NCBI GenBank assembly: GCA_025355245.1
Contig: JANXZZ010000037.1
Location: forward strand, 39,338 to 103,337
Direction: 5' to 3'
Source of the DNA: Pseudomonadota bacterium
GTDB taxonomy: Bacteria > Pseudomonadota > Gammaproteobacteria > Steroidobacterales > Steroidobacteraceae
DNA length: 64,000 nt
The position numbers were made by a program, and so were the translations under genes. The notes under the pieces were generated by a model. The model ran no database searches, was not told the origin of the DNA, and was given only the letters and a program-made list of their open reading frames with translations. Shown here piece after piece: positions 1 through 7,992 of this stretch. Within the stretch, counting starts at the first letter, position 1, and each line of letters starts with the position of its first letter.

Positions 1-1
1 C

Positions 2-295
2 CTCCATCAGGACGGACTGGTTACCCCGTCGCGGATCGCGGGTCATTCCGGAATGGACAAGATGCTGGTGTCCGATCTTGTGAGGGCACTCGAAAGAAAG
101 CGCCTCATTCGCAAGCGACCGAACCCGCAAGACGGTCGTTCCTGGCTGCTCGAGCCTTCGGCGCTCGGAGTCACGATCACCAACTCGGCCGTCAAGGACG
201 TGGAGACGGTGGACGCGCGCTACTTCAAGCGGCTCAGGAAGCTCAACGAATTTCACGACGACCTCCGCGCGCTGGTGGACGGGTCGAACACCTGA
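2..295 (+). CDS. MarR-family transcriptional regulator, C-terminal part (cut by window edge)
   Basis: The frame is open from base 2 and has no start in the window, so the N-terminal part lies outside. The visible 97 residues hold the end of a winged-helix DNA-binding domain. The recognition-helix segment reads SRIAGHSGMDKMLVSDLVRA, and the wing follows with the typical MarR pattern of basic residues, then NPQDGRS before the strand. MarR proteins are cytoplasmic dimeric repressors or activators that respond to small phenolic ligands or oxidants. The target cannot be told from here. It runs convergently toward the secreted cupin gene. Confidence 0.8.
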   Translation, partial: LHQDGLVTPSRIAGHSGMDKMLVSDLVRALERKRLIRKRPNPQDGRSWLLEPSALGVTITNSAVKDVETVDARYFKRLRKLNEFHDDLRALVDGSNT

Positions 296-318
296 CCGAC
301 GCGGGCCGGCCGCATCGG

Positions 319-816
319 TCAGTGCTGGTCGAGCGAGGAACCTGTGGAGCCGGCGGATGGATCCTTCAGAATCGTGTCGCTCGGGCCGTACCCCGCGATC
401 TGCACGACTACCTCTTCGGTCTTCGCGCCATCGTAGTGGTACGCGTTGGCCGGATGCATCATGTAGCTGCCGGGCTTCAACGGCACGGTTCGCTCGGGAT
501 CGAACGTCGGCCCTTCGCCCGTGTACCACGTTCCCGAGACGACGATCGCGTGGCGATCCTCGGGATGGCGGTGGGGTCGCGTCATGAGCCCCGGCGGAAA
601 CTTCACGCGAATTACGTAGAGGCCGACCTTCGAGGGGTCGCCCGCCAGAACCGCGACTTTAAGCCCCCCGTAGCCGGGCTCATCGTGCCACTGGATCTCA
701 TCGGGGCGGATCCTGACGAAGCCGAACTCGTCCCCCACAGGCGCAGCGGACGCGAGGACGGTGAGCAGGACAGCGCCGAGGGTGAGTGACAGAATTCGTA
801 GGTGACGTGCTCTCAT
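319..816 (-). CDS. Exported cupin-fold protein
   Basis: This 165-residue protein begins with a hydrophobic signal sequence (MRARHLRILSLTLGA onward, cleavage near ASAA), so it is probably periplasmic. A single cupin barrel follows. Its first metal-binding motif is visible as RPHRHPEDRH with the glycine-rich strand GTWYTGEG, and its second as HPANAYHY. The ATG at 816 is chosen over an upstream in-frame one because GGAGG sits seven bases before it. Exported single-cupin proteins of this kind are common and mostly uncharacterised; metal binding is likely but the substrate is unknown. Divergent from the decarboxylase gene. Confidence 0.7.
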   Translation of the reverse strand: MRARHLRILSLTLGAVLLTVLASAAPVGDEFGFVRIRPDEIQWHDEPGYGGLKVAVLAGDPSKVGLYVIRVKFPPGLMTRPHRHPEDRHAIVVSGTWYTGEGPTFDPERTVPLKPGSYMMHPANAYHYDGAKTEEVVVQIAGYGPSDTILKDPSAGSTGSSLDQH

Positions 817-988
817 CGTTCCTCCGAGCTTTTCACAATTTTGGCACGCTTCCGTCAGCGTGGACATGGCGGCGCGGAGACCGACCCGCCACCCTCCCCT
901 GCAGAGGACGCTGCGCCCGCGTATCCTTGCGCGGCCGCCTCAACGCCGCGCACGCACGGTGCGACGTGACTTTCCACGGAGCCAGCAC

Positions 989-2455
989 ATGCCGATCACC
1001 GACGTGACCGAAACACTGGACCCGGCCGACTGGGAGGCGATGCGAGCACTCGCGCACCGCGCGGTCGACGACGGGTTCAACTGGCTGCAGACGGTCCGCG
1101 ACCGTCCCGCCTGGCAGCCGACGCCGGACAAGGTCATCGCCGAATTCCACCGGCCCTTGCCGCAGGAACCGCAGGGAGCGGAGAGCGCGTACCAGGATTT
1201 CGTGGACCTCGTGCTCCCTTACCCGCTCGGCAACGTGCACCCGAGGTTCTGGGCGTGGTACATGGGCAACGGCACGCCGCTCGGCGCGATCGGGGATTTT
1301 CTCGCCGCGATCGTCAATCCCAACATGGGCGGAGGCAATCACGTCGCCAACCATGTCGAAAGCCAGGTCGTCGACTGGTGCAAGGAGATCGTGGGTCTGC
1401 CGCTCGACTCCGGAGGCCTTCTGGTCAGCGGCGGCTCGACCGCGAACCTCGTCGGCCTCACGGTCGCCCGCAACACGGCTACCGCGGCTGACGTGCGTGT
1501 CGCGGGCGTGCGTGGGTTGCCCGCGCCGCTCGTTTTCTATGCCTCGGTCGAAGCGCACAGCTGCATGCAGAAATCGCTCGAACTGCTCGGGCTCGGCAGC
1601 GGCGCGCTGCGCAAGGTTGCCGTCAACGCCGAATACCAGATCGACCTAAACGCCCTTGAATCCGTCATCGGCGCCGACCGCGCGGCGGGCCTCGTGCCCG
1701 CGTGTGTCGTTGGCAATGCCGGCACTATCAACACCGGAGCGGTCGACGACCTGGCCGCGCTGGCGCGAATCTGCGAGCGACACAAGCTCTGGTTCCACGT
1801 CGACGGCGCCATCGGCGCGGTCGTCGCACTCGCGCCCAAACATCGCCACCTTGTTGCCGGGATCGAGGAGGCAGATTCGGTCGCGCTCGACCTGCACAAG
1901 TGGCTGCACGTGCCCTTCGAGGCGGGTTGCGCCCTGGTTCGCGACCGCGGCGCACAGCGCGCGACGTTTTCTCTCACTCCCGAATATTTGCAGCATGCCG
2001 CGCGCGGCTTGGCGAGCGGACCAATCTGGTTCAGCGAATTCGGTCCGCAGCTCTCGCGCGGCTTCAGGGCGCTCAAGGTCTGGCTGTCGTTCAAGGAACA
2101 TGGGCTCGCCAAGTTCGGCCGCCTGATTGACCAGAATATTGCGCAGGCACACGAACTCGCTGCGCTCGTGCGCGCCGAGCCGACTCTCGAATTGATGGCT
2201 CCCGTAGTGCTCAACATCGTCTGTTTTCGCTACCACCCCGCGGGAGTCGCGGATCCGGAGCTGAGTGCGCTCAACCAGGAACTGCTGATCCGGCTGCACG
2301 AGAGCGGAATCGCGGCGCCGTCCTACACGACGCTGAACGGACAGTATTGCCTGCGCGCAGCGCTCCCGAATCACCGCACGCAGTCGTCGGACCTCAGAAT
2401 CCTGACGGACGCCGTCGTCCGAATCGGGCGGGAGCTGAGCGGACCGCGCACCTGA
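989..2455 (+). CDS. Pyridoxal-phosphate group II amino-acid decarboxylase
   Basis: The 488-residue product has the fold of group II decarboxylases (aromatic-L-amino-acid, glutamate and related enzymes), which remove the carboxyl group of an amino acid in the cytoplasm. The PLP-binding lysine is in LDLHKWLHVP near residue 304, preceded by the cofactor-binding HVDGAIGA aspartate motif near residue 270. The GGGSTANL-type phosphate-binding segment appears as SGGSTANLVG. The start is the ATG at 989 because GGAG lies just upstream; an earlier in-frame start would add an unlikely Arg/Pro-rich leader. The substrate is not resolved; tryptophan, tyrosine or DOPA decarboxylation is possible from family membership. 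Convergent with the M48 gene. Confidence 0.85.
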   Translation: MPITDVTETLDPADWEAMRALAHRAVDDGFNWLQTVRDRPAWQPTPDKVIAEFHRPLPQEPQGAESAYQDFVDLVLPYPLGNVHPRFWAWYMGNGTPLGAIGDFLAAIVNPNMGGGNHVANHVESQVVDWCKEIVGLPLDSGGLLVSGGSTANLVGLTVARNTATAADVRVAGVRGLPAPLVFYASVEAHSCMQKSLELLGLGSGALRKVAVNAEYQIDLNALESVIGADRAAGLVPACVVGNAGTINTGAVDDLAALARICERHKLWFHVDGAIGAVVALAPKHRHLVAGIEEADSVALDLHKWLHVPFEAGCALVRDRGAQRATFSLTPEYLQHAARGLASGPIWFSEFGPQLSRGFRALKVWLSFKEHGLAKFGRLIDQNIAQAHELAALVRAEPTLELMAPVVLNIVCFRYHPAGVADPELSALNQELLIRLHESGIAAPSYTTLNGQYCLRAALPNHRTQSSDLRILTDAVVRIGRELSGPRT

Positions 2456-2498
2456 GCCGCATGCCGGCGTACGCCGACGGGGCCCTGCCAACGGCCGG

Positions 2499-3839
2499 CT
2501 AGCGCCCGCTACCCGGCGGGTGGTGTGCTGCGTCGTACGCCTGGATGTCGGCGGCACCCACGTTTTCAGCCTTCCAGATCATCGCCCGGTGGATGCGATT
2601 CCAGCCGCTCGGGTGGTCAAAGAAAACGAATTCCTCGACCGGGCCAGGCTGCATCTTGCGGTACTCCGACAGGTGCAGCGCGGCCTGCGCGAATCCATCG
2701 GGCTGGCGCGCAGCGTTGAGGCCGAAAATGTCTGCCTCGATCTCCATGGCCCGGCTGATCGTGTTGAGCACCGGCGTCAGCGCGAACATGTAGACGCTGA
2801 ACAACGCCACCAGGAGCGGCAGTCCCGTGACATCCGTAACCCCCCGGATTCCCCAGCGCGACGCATGTCGCGCCGATATCCGCTCGAATGACCAGGACAG
2901 AAACGCAAAGCCGAACAGAACAATCAGCGCCACGAACGCAAAGCCCTTGTACTCGTGGTTGAGTACGTAATGGCCCATCTCGTGGCCGAGCGCCGCCGTC
3001 ACTTCCTCGGGCGCGGCGCGTTCCATCAGATTGTCATTGATGCTGATTTGCGCGCTACCCCCGAAGCCACTCACGTGCGCACTCATCTTCGTCGTCTGCT
3101 TCGACTCGTCGAACTCGTATACGTTCGTGACCGGGATCTCGTTGGCCCGCGCAAGCGATAGGATCTGCTGCTTGAGGCGGCTTTCCGGGAGCGGGTAGAA
3201 CTTGTTGAAAACGGGTTCGAGGTAGGTAGGGCCGATGTAGGACCCGGCCATGAAGCACGCCAACACGACGCCGGCGCCCCAGATCCACCAGCTCTTTCCG
3301 GCCTTGCGGACAACGGCGTAGATGATGACCAGCGCTAGCGATCCCAGGGTCACGCCAAGCAGCAGCGCCTTGAACTGCTCGCCGAGCCAGCCGAGGAGGC
3401 TCAGGTTCGACATCCCGTACTGGTGCTCGCGGAAGTAGCCCTCGTACGCCGCCCAGGGCAGCAGGATGAGCGTCGATAGGACGAAGTACTGGACCGAGTA
3501 GAGGGCAGTCTGCAGCCATTTGAACCGGGTGGTTCGCTCAGCCCAGTCCCGCATGCGCGCCGACAGCCTGGTGCGCAGCAGCAGCCACGCGGCGAATACA
3601 GTCGCGATCGCGTCCCACAGGATGAGCCAGTAGCCGCCCTCGAAGTACGCATTCGAGCGCGCGACGGCCTGGGGGGTCATCGTAGCCATGTAGGCGGCGG
3701 TGGCGGCATCGGCGTCGAAGGCAGCGGCGCCTGGCGCGGCGGCGTCGACAACCACGGGAGCGGCAGGCTCGGCCCACGCCTGCGACATTGCCGCGGCCAA
3801 TAGCAACGCGGCCAACAGGACGAGTGTGCGAAAGCTCAT
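2499..3839 (-). CDS. M48-family (Ste24/CAAX-type) membrane zinc metalloprotease
   Basis: The 446-residue protein starts with a signal-like segment ending near SQAWA and has several hydrophobic spans. The zinc motif HEMGH is at about residue 286, in ALGHEMGHYVLNHE. A downstream glutamate lies in AMEIEADIFGL, as expected for the third zinc ligand. The length and the N-terminal multi-span part match Ste24-like proteases rather than the shorter HtpX. In bacteria such enzymes cleave membrane or envelope proteins in quality control. AGGGGAGA lies upstream of the ATG. No obvious functional link to the neighbouring modA. Confidence 0.85.
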   Translation of the reverse strand: MSFRTLVLLAALLLAAAMSQAWAEPAAPVVVDAAAPGAAAFDADAATAAYMATMTPQAVARSNAYFEGGYWLILWDAIATVFAAWLLLRTRLSARMRDWAERTTRFKWLQTALYSVQYFVLSTLILLPWAAYEGYFREHQYGMSNLSLLGWLGEQFKALLLGVTLGSLALVIIYAVVRKAGKSWWIWGAGVVLACFMAGSYIGPTYLEPVFNKFYPLPESRLKQQILSLARANEIPVTNVYEFDESKQTTKMSAHVSGFGGSAQISINDNLMERAAPEEVTAALGHEMGHYVLNHEYKGFAFVALIVLFGFAFLSWSFERISARHASRWGIRGVTDVTGLPLLVALFSVYMFALTPVLNTISRAMEIEADIFGLNAARQPDGFAQAALHLSEYRKMQPGPVEEFVFFDHPSGWNRIHRAMIWKAENVGAADIQAYDAAHHPPGSGR

Positions 3840-4071
3840 TCGTGTCTCCCCTTATTTCGTTTTGTGCGCCGGTGTGCCCGTCCGCGCGTGGTGCGCATTG
3901 TAGACGCGATTGGGCGAGGCTCGCGATGGCAGGCGACGAACCGAGGCGTTCCTGCGACGGTAACGCGCCGCTAGTCAGCGCTCGCGGGATGACGATGCGG
4001 GGGCGAAAGCGGGCGGCGTATCCCCACCGGCCCAGCTGCATGCGATGAGCGCGAGCGAGGCTCCAAGTGCG

Positions 4072-4096
4072 GGCTTCACGGCAGAACCGTGAAGCC
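4072..4096 (-). terminator. Perfect 10-bp hairpin spanning the modA stop codon
   Basis: GGCTTCACGG and its exact complement flank a 5-base loop. The modA stop codon (4076-4078) lies inside the stem. There is no T-run after it on the minus strand, so it may be a weak terminator or an mRNA 3' stabiliser. Confidence 0.4.
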
Positions 4097-4873
4097 GAAG
4101 CTTTCGAAGACGACTTTCGCGGGCGCCGCACGCAGGAAGTCGTTGAAGCGCGCGGTGTCCTTCGATGCGTTCGCTGTAAGCGCAACCGGGTAGACGATCG
4201 GGGCGTGGGAACTTTCCGGAAACAGGTCCACGATGCGGACCTGCGGATCAATCTTCGCGTCGGTCTCGTAGACGATACCGAGCGGCACTTCGCCACGGGC
4301 GACGAACATCAGGGCACTGCGGACGTTCTCCGCACGGACCAGCCGGTCCGAAATCTCGCCCCAGACGCCGAGCGAGGTCAGTGCCTCGCGCGCGTATCGA
4401 CCCACTGGGACCGACTCGGGGTCCCCGGTCGCGAGCCGTTGGTCGCCGAGAGCCGCGCGCAGCGCGACGTGAGGGGCGATCCTGAGCGTAAGTTTGCTGT
4501 CGGCCGGTGCGACCAGCGCCAGCCGGTTGCCGAGCAAGTTGTGCCGGCTGGCCCGCTGGATGAGGCCGCGCCGCTCGAGATAGTCCATCCACTCGACGTC
4601 CGCGGACACGAAAATATCGGCGGGCGAACCGGCTTCGATCTGGCGGGCGAGCGCGGAACTCGCGGCGAAGGAGAGCTTGACTGGAATTCCCGTGTCCTTG
4701 GTGAAGTCGGCGCCCAGCCGTCGTAGCGAGTCGGTCAGCGAGGCGGCGCCGTACACGGTGATCGACGGCGGCGCATCGGCCGCGCTCGTGGCAGCAAACA
4801 AAAAGAGAGCCGCGAGCATGCCGGAAAGTCGTCCGCCGAGCGCCGCGCGTGCTAGTTTTTTCGTTATATCCAT
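4076..4873 (-). CDS. modA: Molybdate ABC transporter periplasmic binding protein
   Basis: The 265-residue product has a signal peptide (MDITKKLARAA... to about TSAADA) and the ModA hallmark YGAASLTDSL at the start of the mature chain. It is followed by FAASSALARQI and GSPADIFVSAD, which line the oxyanion pocket. ModA captures molybdate or tungstate in the periplasm and hands it to ModB/ModC. No modB or modC follows: the next gene downstream is an M48 protease and the upstream gene is a catalase, so modA stands alone here. The ATG at 4873 gives a good signal peptide but has no clear ribosome-binding site. Its start codon lies within a ModE-like palindrome. Confidence 0.85.
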   Translation of the reverse strand: MDITKKLARAALGGRLSGMLAALFLFAATSAADAPPSITVYGAASLTDSLRRLGADFTKDTGIPVKLSFAASSALARQIEAGSPADIFVSADVEWMDYLERRGLIQRASRHNLLGNRLALVAPADSKLTLRIAPHVALRAALGDQRLATGDPESVPVGRYAREALTSLGVWGEISDRLVRAENVRSALMFVARGEVPLGIVYETDAKIDPQVRIVDLFPESSHAPIVYPVALTANASKDTARFNDFLRAAPAKVVFESFGFTVLP

Positions 4874-4885
4874 CCGAACATATCG
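4862..4885. promoter_or_regulatory. Possible ModE-like operator at the modA start
   Basis: Imperfect palindrome CGTTATAT-N8-ACATATCG. The half-site CGNTATNT resembles the AT-rich half of ModE boxes (known consensus around CGNTATATA). It overlaps the proposed modA start codon, which is unusual for an operator unless transcription starts very close by. Confidence 0.3.
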
Positions 4886-5134
4886 TCGGCGAGATCGGCT
4901 TGGAGCGCAAGCCCGCCCGCCGCTGGCGGCAACGCCCGATCCACCAAGACCGAGCCCCTGCACGGCGCGTTGTGGCCCCGGCGTGACGCCGGAACCCGCG
5001 CACCAAGGGTTTGCGGGATACCGGCGACGGGCGCGCCCGGCCGGTCACGGCCGCGCCTTCGCAGCGTTCCGGCGCTGACCGGCGACTTTCGCGGAGAACG
5101 CCGGTCGGGCTCTTCACCGAATATCAGCACGCGC

Positions 5135-6595
5135 CTATTTACGTGCTTTCGCGAGCGCCGCGCGAACTCCCGCCCCATAGGCGCCGTCGGCGCGCGCAAA
5201 ATGCGCGAGTTGCCGTTCGCGGATCTCGGTCGACACGCCAGCCATGGCGCCCGCGATGTTGTGGACCAGGTTGCCCTGCTGCGACGCCGACAGGATCCGA
5301 TAGAGATTGCCGGCCTGCGTGACATCGTCGTCCGTCGCGCGGGAATCGTATCGCCCTGCAACTCCGTCGAGGGTCCAGCCCGGGTCGCCGTGACCGAATC
5401 CGCGCGGTGACGTCCCTTGCGCGTTCACGGCCGCGTAGTTTGTGGACGCGCCACCGTTTGCAAATGCCATGGCGCCATCGCGCTGCTGGTGATGAACCGG
5501 GCAGCGAGGCCTGTTGACCGGCAACTGCTGATGGTTGGTGCCTACCCTGTAAAGCTGCGCGTCGTGATACGCGAAGAGCCGGCCCTGCAGCATCTTGTCG
5601 GGACTAAGGCCGAGCCCGGGAACGACGTTCGCGGGAGAGAACGCCACCTGTTCTACGTCGCCGTGGTAGTTGTCCGGGTTCCGATTTAGTTCCAGTTGTC
5701 CGACGGGGAGCCGCGGAAAATCGGCGTGTGGCCAGACCTTGGTGAGATCGAACGCACTCCAGTTCGTGCGAGTTTCCCACGCCAGGCGCTCTTCCTCACG
5801 CATGACCTGCACCGAGACGTTCCACCGCGGGAACTCTCCGCGGGCGATCGCCGCGAACAGGTCCCGCTGCGCGTAATCCGGATCCGCACCGGCGAGACGA
5901 ACAGCCTCCGCCGCCGACAGATTCTTGACGCCCTGCTGGGTTTTCAAGTGCCACTTCACCCACACACGCTCGCCGCGCGCGCTGATCAGGCTGAAGGTGT
6001 GACCTCCGAACCCATCCATATGGCGGTAGCCGTCGGGGGTACCGCGATCGGAGAAGAGCATCGTGACCTGATGCAGCGATTCGGGAGCGCGCGACCAGAA
6101 GTCCCACATCATCCTCGGCGACTTCAGATTGGTCTGCGGGTCGCGCTTCTGGGTGTGCACGAAATCCGGAAACTTGATCGGGTCCTTGATGAAGAACATC
6201 GGCGTGTTATTGCCGACAAGATCCCAGTTGCCCTCGTCCGTGTAGAAGCGGACGGCGAAGCCACGCGGATCGCGCTCGGTGTCCGCCGAGCCCCGCTCGC
6301 CGCCGACCGTCGAAAAGCGCGCGAAGGTCGGAGTCTGCTTGCCGACTGCGCCGAAGAGACCGGCCTTGGTATAGGCCGAGATATCGTGGGTGACAGTGAA
6401 GATGCCGAAGGCGCCGGAGCCTTTGGCGTGAACGACGCGTTCGGGAATCCGCTCGCGATTGAAATGCTGGAGCTTCTCGATCAGGTGCGCGTCCTGAAGG
6501 AGCAGGGGGCCCGTGCGACCCGCGCTCAGGCTGTTCTGGTTGTCGGCAACCGGGATACCCGAGGCTGTCGTCAGTTGCGTCGCCTTGTCGTCCAT
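5135..6595 (-). CDS. katA: Monofunctional haem catalase
   Basis: This 486-residue enzyme dismutates hydrogen peroxide to water and oxygen. The distal histidine is in RVVHAKGSGAFG, the catalytic asparagine in VGNNTPMFFIKDP, and the haem-ligand tyrosine in RLFAYHDAQLYRVG. The length fits small-subunit catalases, which lack the extra flavodoxin-like domain. The ATG at 6595 is preceded by GGAGA at a suitable distance; longer in-frame forms lack one. No signal peptide, so cytoplasmic. An OxyR-like site about 90-125 bases upstream suggests peroxide induction. It is transcribed away from folE. Confidence 0.93.
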   Translation of the reverse strand: MDDKATQLTTASGIPVADNQNSLSAGRTGPLLLQDAHLIEKLQHFNRERIPERVVHAKGSGAFGIFTVTHDISAYTKAGLFGAVGKQTPTFARFSTVGGERGSADTERDPRGFAVRFYTDEGNWDLVGNNTPMFFIKDPIKFPDFVHTQKRDPQTNLKSPRMMWDFWSRAPESLHQVTMLFSDRGTPDGYRHMDGFGGHTFSLISARGERVWVKWHLKTQQGVKNLSAAEAVRLAGADPDYAQRDLFAAIARGEFPRWNVSVQVMREEERLAWETRTNWSAFDLTKVWPHADFPRLPVGQLELNRNPDNYHGDVEQVAFSPANVVPGLGLSPDKMLQGRLFAYHDAQLYRVGTNHQQLPVNRPRCPVHHQQRDGAMAFANGGASTNYAAVNAQGTSPRGFGHGDPGWTLDGVAGRYDSRATDDDVTQAGNLYRILSASQQGNLVHNIAGAMAGVSTEIRERQLAHFARADGAYGAGVRAALAKARK

Positions 6596-6940
6596 TGATG
6601 TTCTCCGCGGTTGGTAGTGGCAGGTGCCGATCGCGCATGCCGCGCGGTGAGGCTTACTGTGGCGAGCGACGACTGATAGATCCAATCGAAAGATCTTCTA
6701 GTAGCGATAGGTCCTGGCTATTGATACGACCGACAAACGGTGTCTCGCCGGCGACGGCGCCGCCGTTGCACCGGGACTCGACGCCCGGGCCTCGCACTGG
6801 CCGCATTCTCGCGAGGCTCCGGTGAACCGGGTCGCCTCCGAAGCGGACTCCGTAGCTGTTGACGGCGTCGCCCATGCCCGTCATCGTCACCCGTCCCGGC
6901 GGCAGCCCCGCCCGAGCCGCGACGCGGCGTTGGAGGCCGA
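6596..6940. other. Intergenic region between divergent katA and folE
   Basis: About 345 bases without a recognisable gene. It holds the OxyR-like site described separately and must contain promoters for both directions. No clear -35/-10 pair was found. Confidence 0.5.
6685..6721 (-). promoter_or_regulatory. OxyR-like binding site upstream of catalase
   Basis: The sequence fits the four-tetrad OxyR pattern as ATCG-N7-TTCT-N7-ATAG-N7-CTAT. The last two tetrads are perfect and the spacing is exact, giving 13 of 16 conserved bases. It lies upstream of katA, the classic OxyR target. OxyR itself is not in the window. Confidence 0.5.
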
Positions 6941-7546
6941 GTGAAGAAGCAATCGCGCCCGGCGCGGACGCGCGTGAGCCGACGATCCGCCGAGGATGCG
7001 GTGCGGACGTTGCTGCGTTGGGCAGGAGAGGATCCCGAGCGCGAGGGGCTCCGCGACACACCCAAGCGCGTCGTGGACGCCTACGGCGACTGGTTCTCCG
7101 GCTACGCCATCGACCCGGCGGCGTACTTGCGGCGCACCTTCGAAGAGGTTGCGGGGTACGACGAGCTGATCGTGCTCCGCAACATCGAGTTCGAATCGCA
7201 CTGCGAACATCACATGGCGCCGATCATCGGCCGCGCTCACGTCGGCTATCTGCCGACGAACAAGATCGTCGGCATCAGCAAGCTTGCCCGCGTCGTCGAC
7301 GGTTACGGTCGCCGATTCCAGGTGCAGGAGAAACTGACCGCGGAAATCGCGCGTTGCATCAGTGACGTACTTAAGCCCCGCGGTGTCGGCGTCGTGGTCG
7401 AGGGTGTGCACCAGTGCATGACGACGCGCGGGGTCCACAAGGCGCGCGTCTCGATGGTCACCAGCAAGATGCTGGGCGTGTTCCGCGAGGACGCGCGGAC
7501 GCGCGCCGAGTTCTTGCGCTTCGTCGGCATCGAAGGCATGACCTGA
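6941..7546 (+). CDS. folE: GTP cyclohydrolase I (type FolE1)
   Basis: The 201-residue enzyme converts GTP to 7,8-dihydroneopterin triphosphate, the first step of folate (and biopterin) synthesis, in the cytoplasm. The zinc-binding cysteine and histidines are visible in [10 protein letters not shown] and [10 protein letters not shown]. The dimer/GTP-binding region has [16 protein letters not shown]. The start is GTG at 6941, supported by GGAGG five bases upstream. The length is normal. It is followed by the cobalamin riboswitch leader of btuB, with no obvious operon partner. Confidence 0.95.
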   Translation: MKKQSRPARTRVSRRSAEDAVRTLLRWAGEDPEREGLRDTPKRVVDAYGDWFSGYAIDPAAYLRRTFEEVAGYDELIVLRNIEFESHCEHHMAPIIGRAHVGYLPTNKIVGISKLARVVDGYGRRFQVQEKLTAEIARCISDVLKPRGVGVVVEGVHQCMTTRGVHKARVSMVTSKMLGVFREDARTRAEFLRFVGIEGMT

Positions 7547-7654
7547 GGCCGACAGAAGGCGCGTCCAGCGCAGAGCGTACTCATCGCTCAAGGCCTCCTC
7601 GCCCCATACGGTCCCGTTGACCGGCCCGGCGAATTGAGGCAACGTAACGAATCA

Positions 7655-7830
7655 CGGCAAGTTCCCCTCACGGGGATTCAAAGGGAACTCGGGTTAAAGA
7701 CCCGGGCTGCCCCCGCAACTGTAAGCGGTGTGCCCAGCATCGAAGACCACTGGATCAGTCGGATCCGGGAAGGTGATGCAAGGGGACCCAGCCGCAAGCC
7801 AGGAGACCTGCTTGCCGTGGTCGTCCATCG
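7655..7830 (+). promoter_or_regulatory. Cobalamin (adenosylcobalamin) riboswitch
   Basis: The leader contains the conserved core CTGCCCCCGCAACTGTAA (7707-7724), an upstream AAGGGAA, then CACTGG, GGGAAGG and the B12 box AGCCAGGAGACCTGC (7797-7811), all in the right order and spacing. It sits about 160 bases before the btuB start. It should repress btuB expression when cobalamin is plentiful. The boundaries are approximate. Confidence 0.93.
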
Positions 7831-7992
7831 AACAGCCGGGGCGCGCTGTGCGAGCGGGAATACCCGAGAGGCGACGGAGAGTTGGGCCGCGTGTGTGCGC
7901 GGGCCTGCGATGCCGTTCCCGTGTCCGGGATATGCTCGCACGCCCGGGAGCCGCGCGGTCCGTGGATCGTCGTCTCAATCGGGAGTGAACTC

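Noticed and set aside
2465-2476. Palindrome CGGCGTACGCCG between convergent genes
   Set aside because: Too short a hairpin (4-base arms plus GTAC) for a terminator, and no regulator or promoter context.
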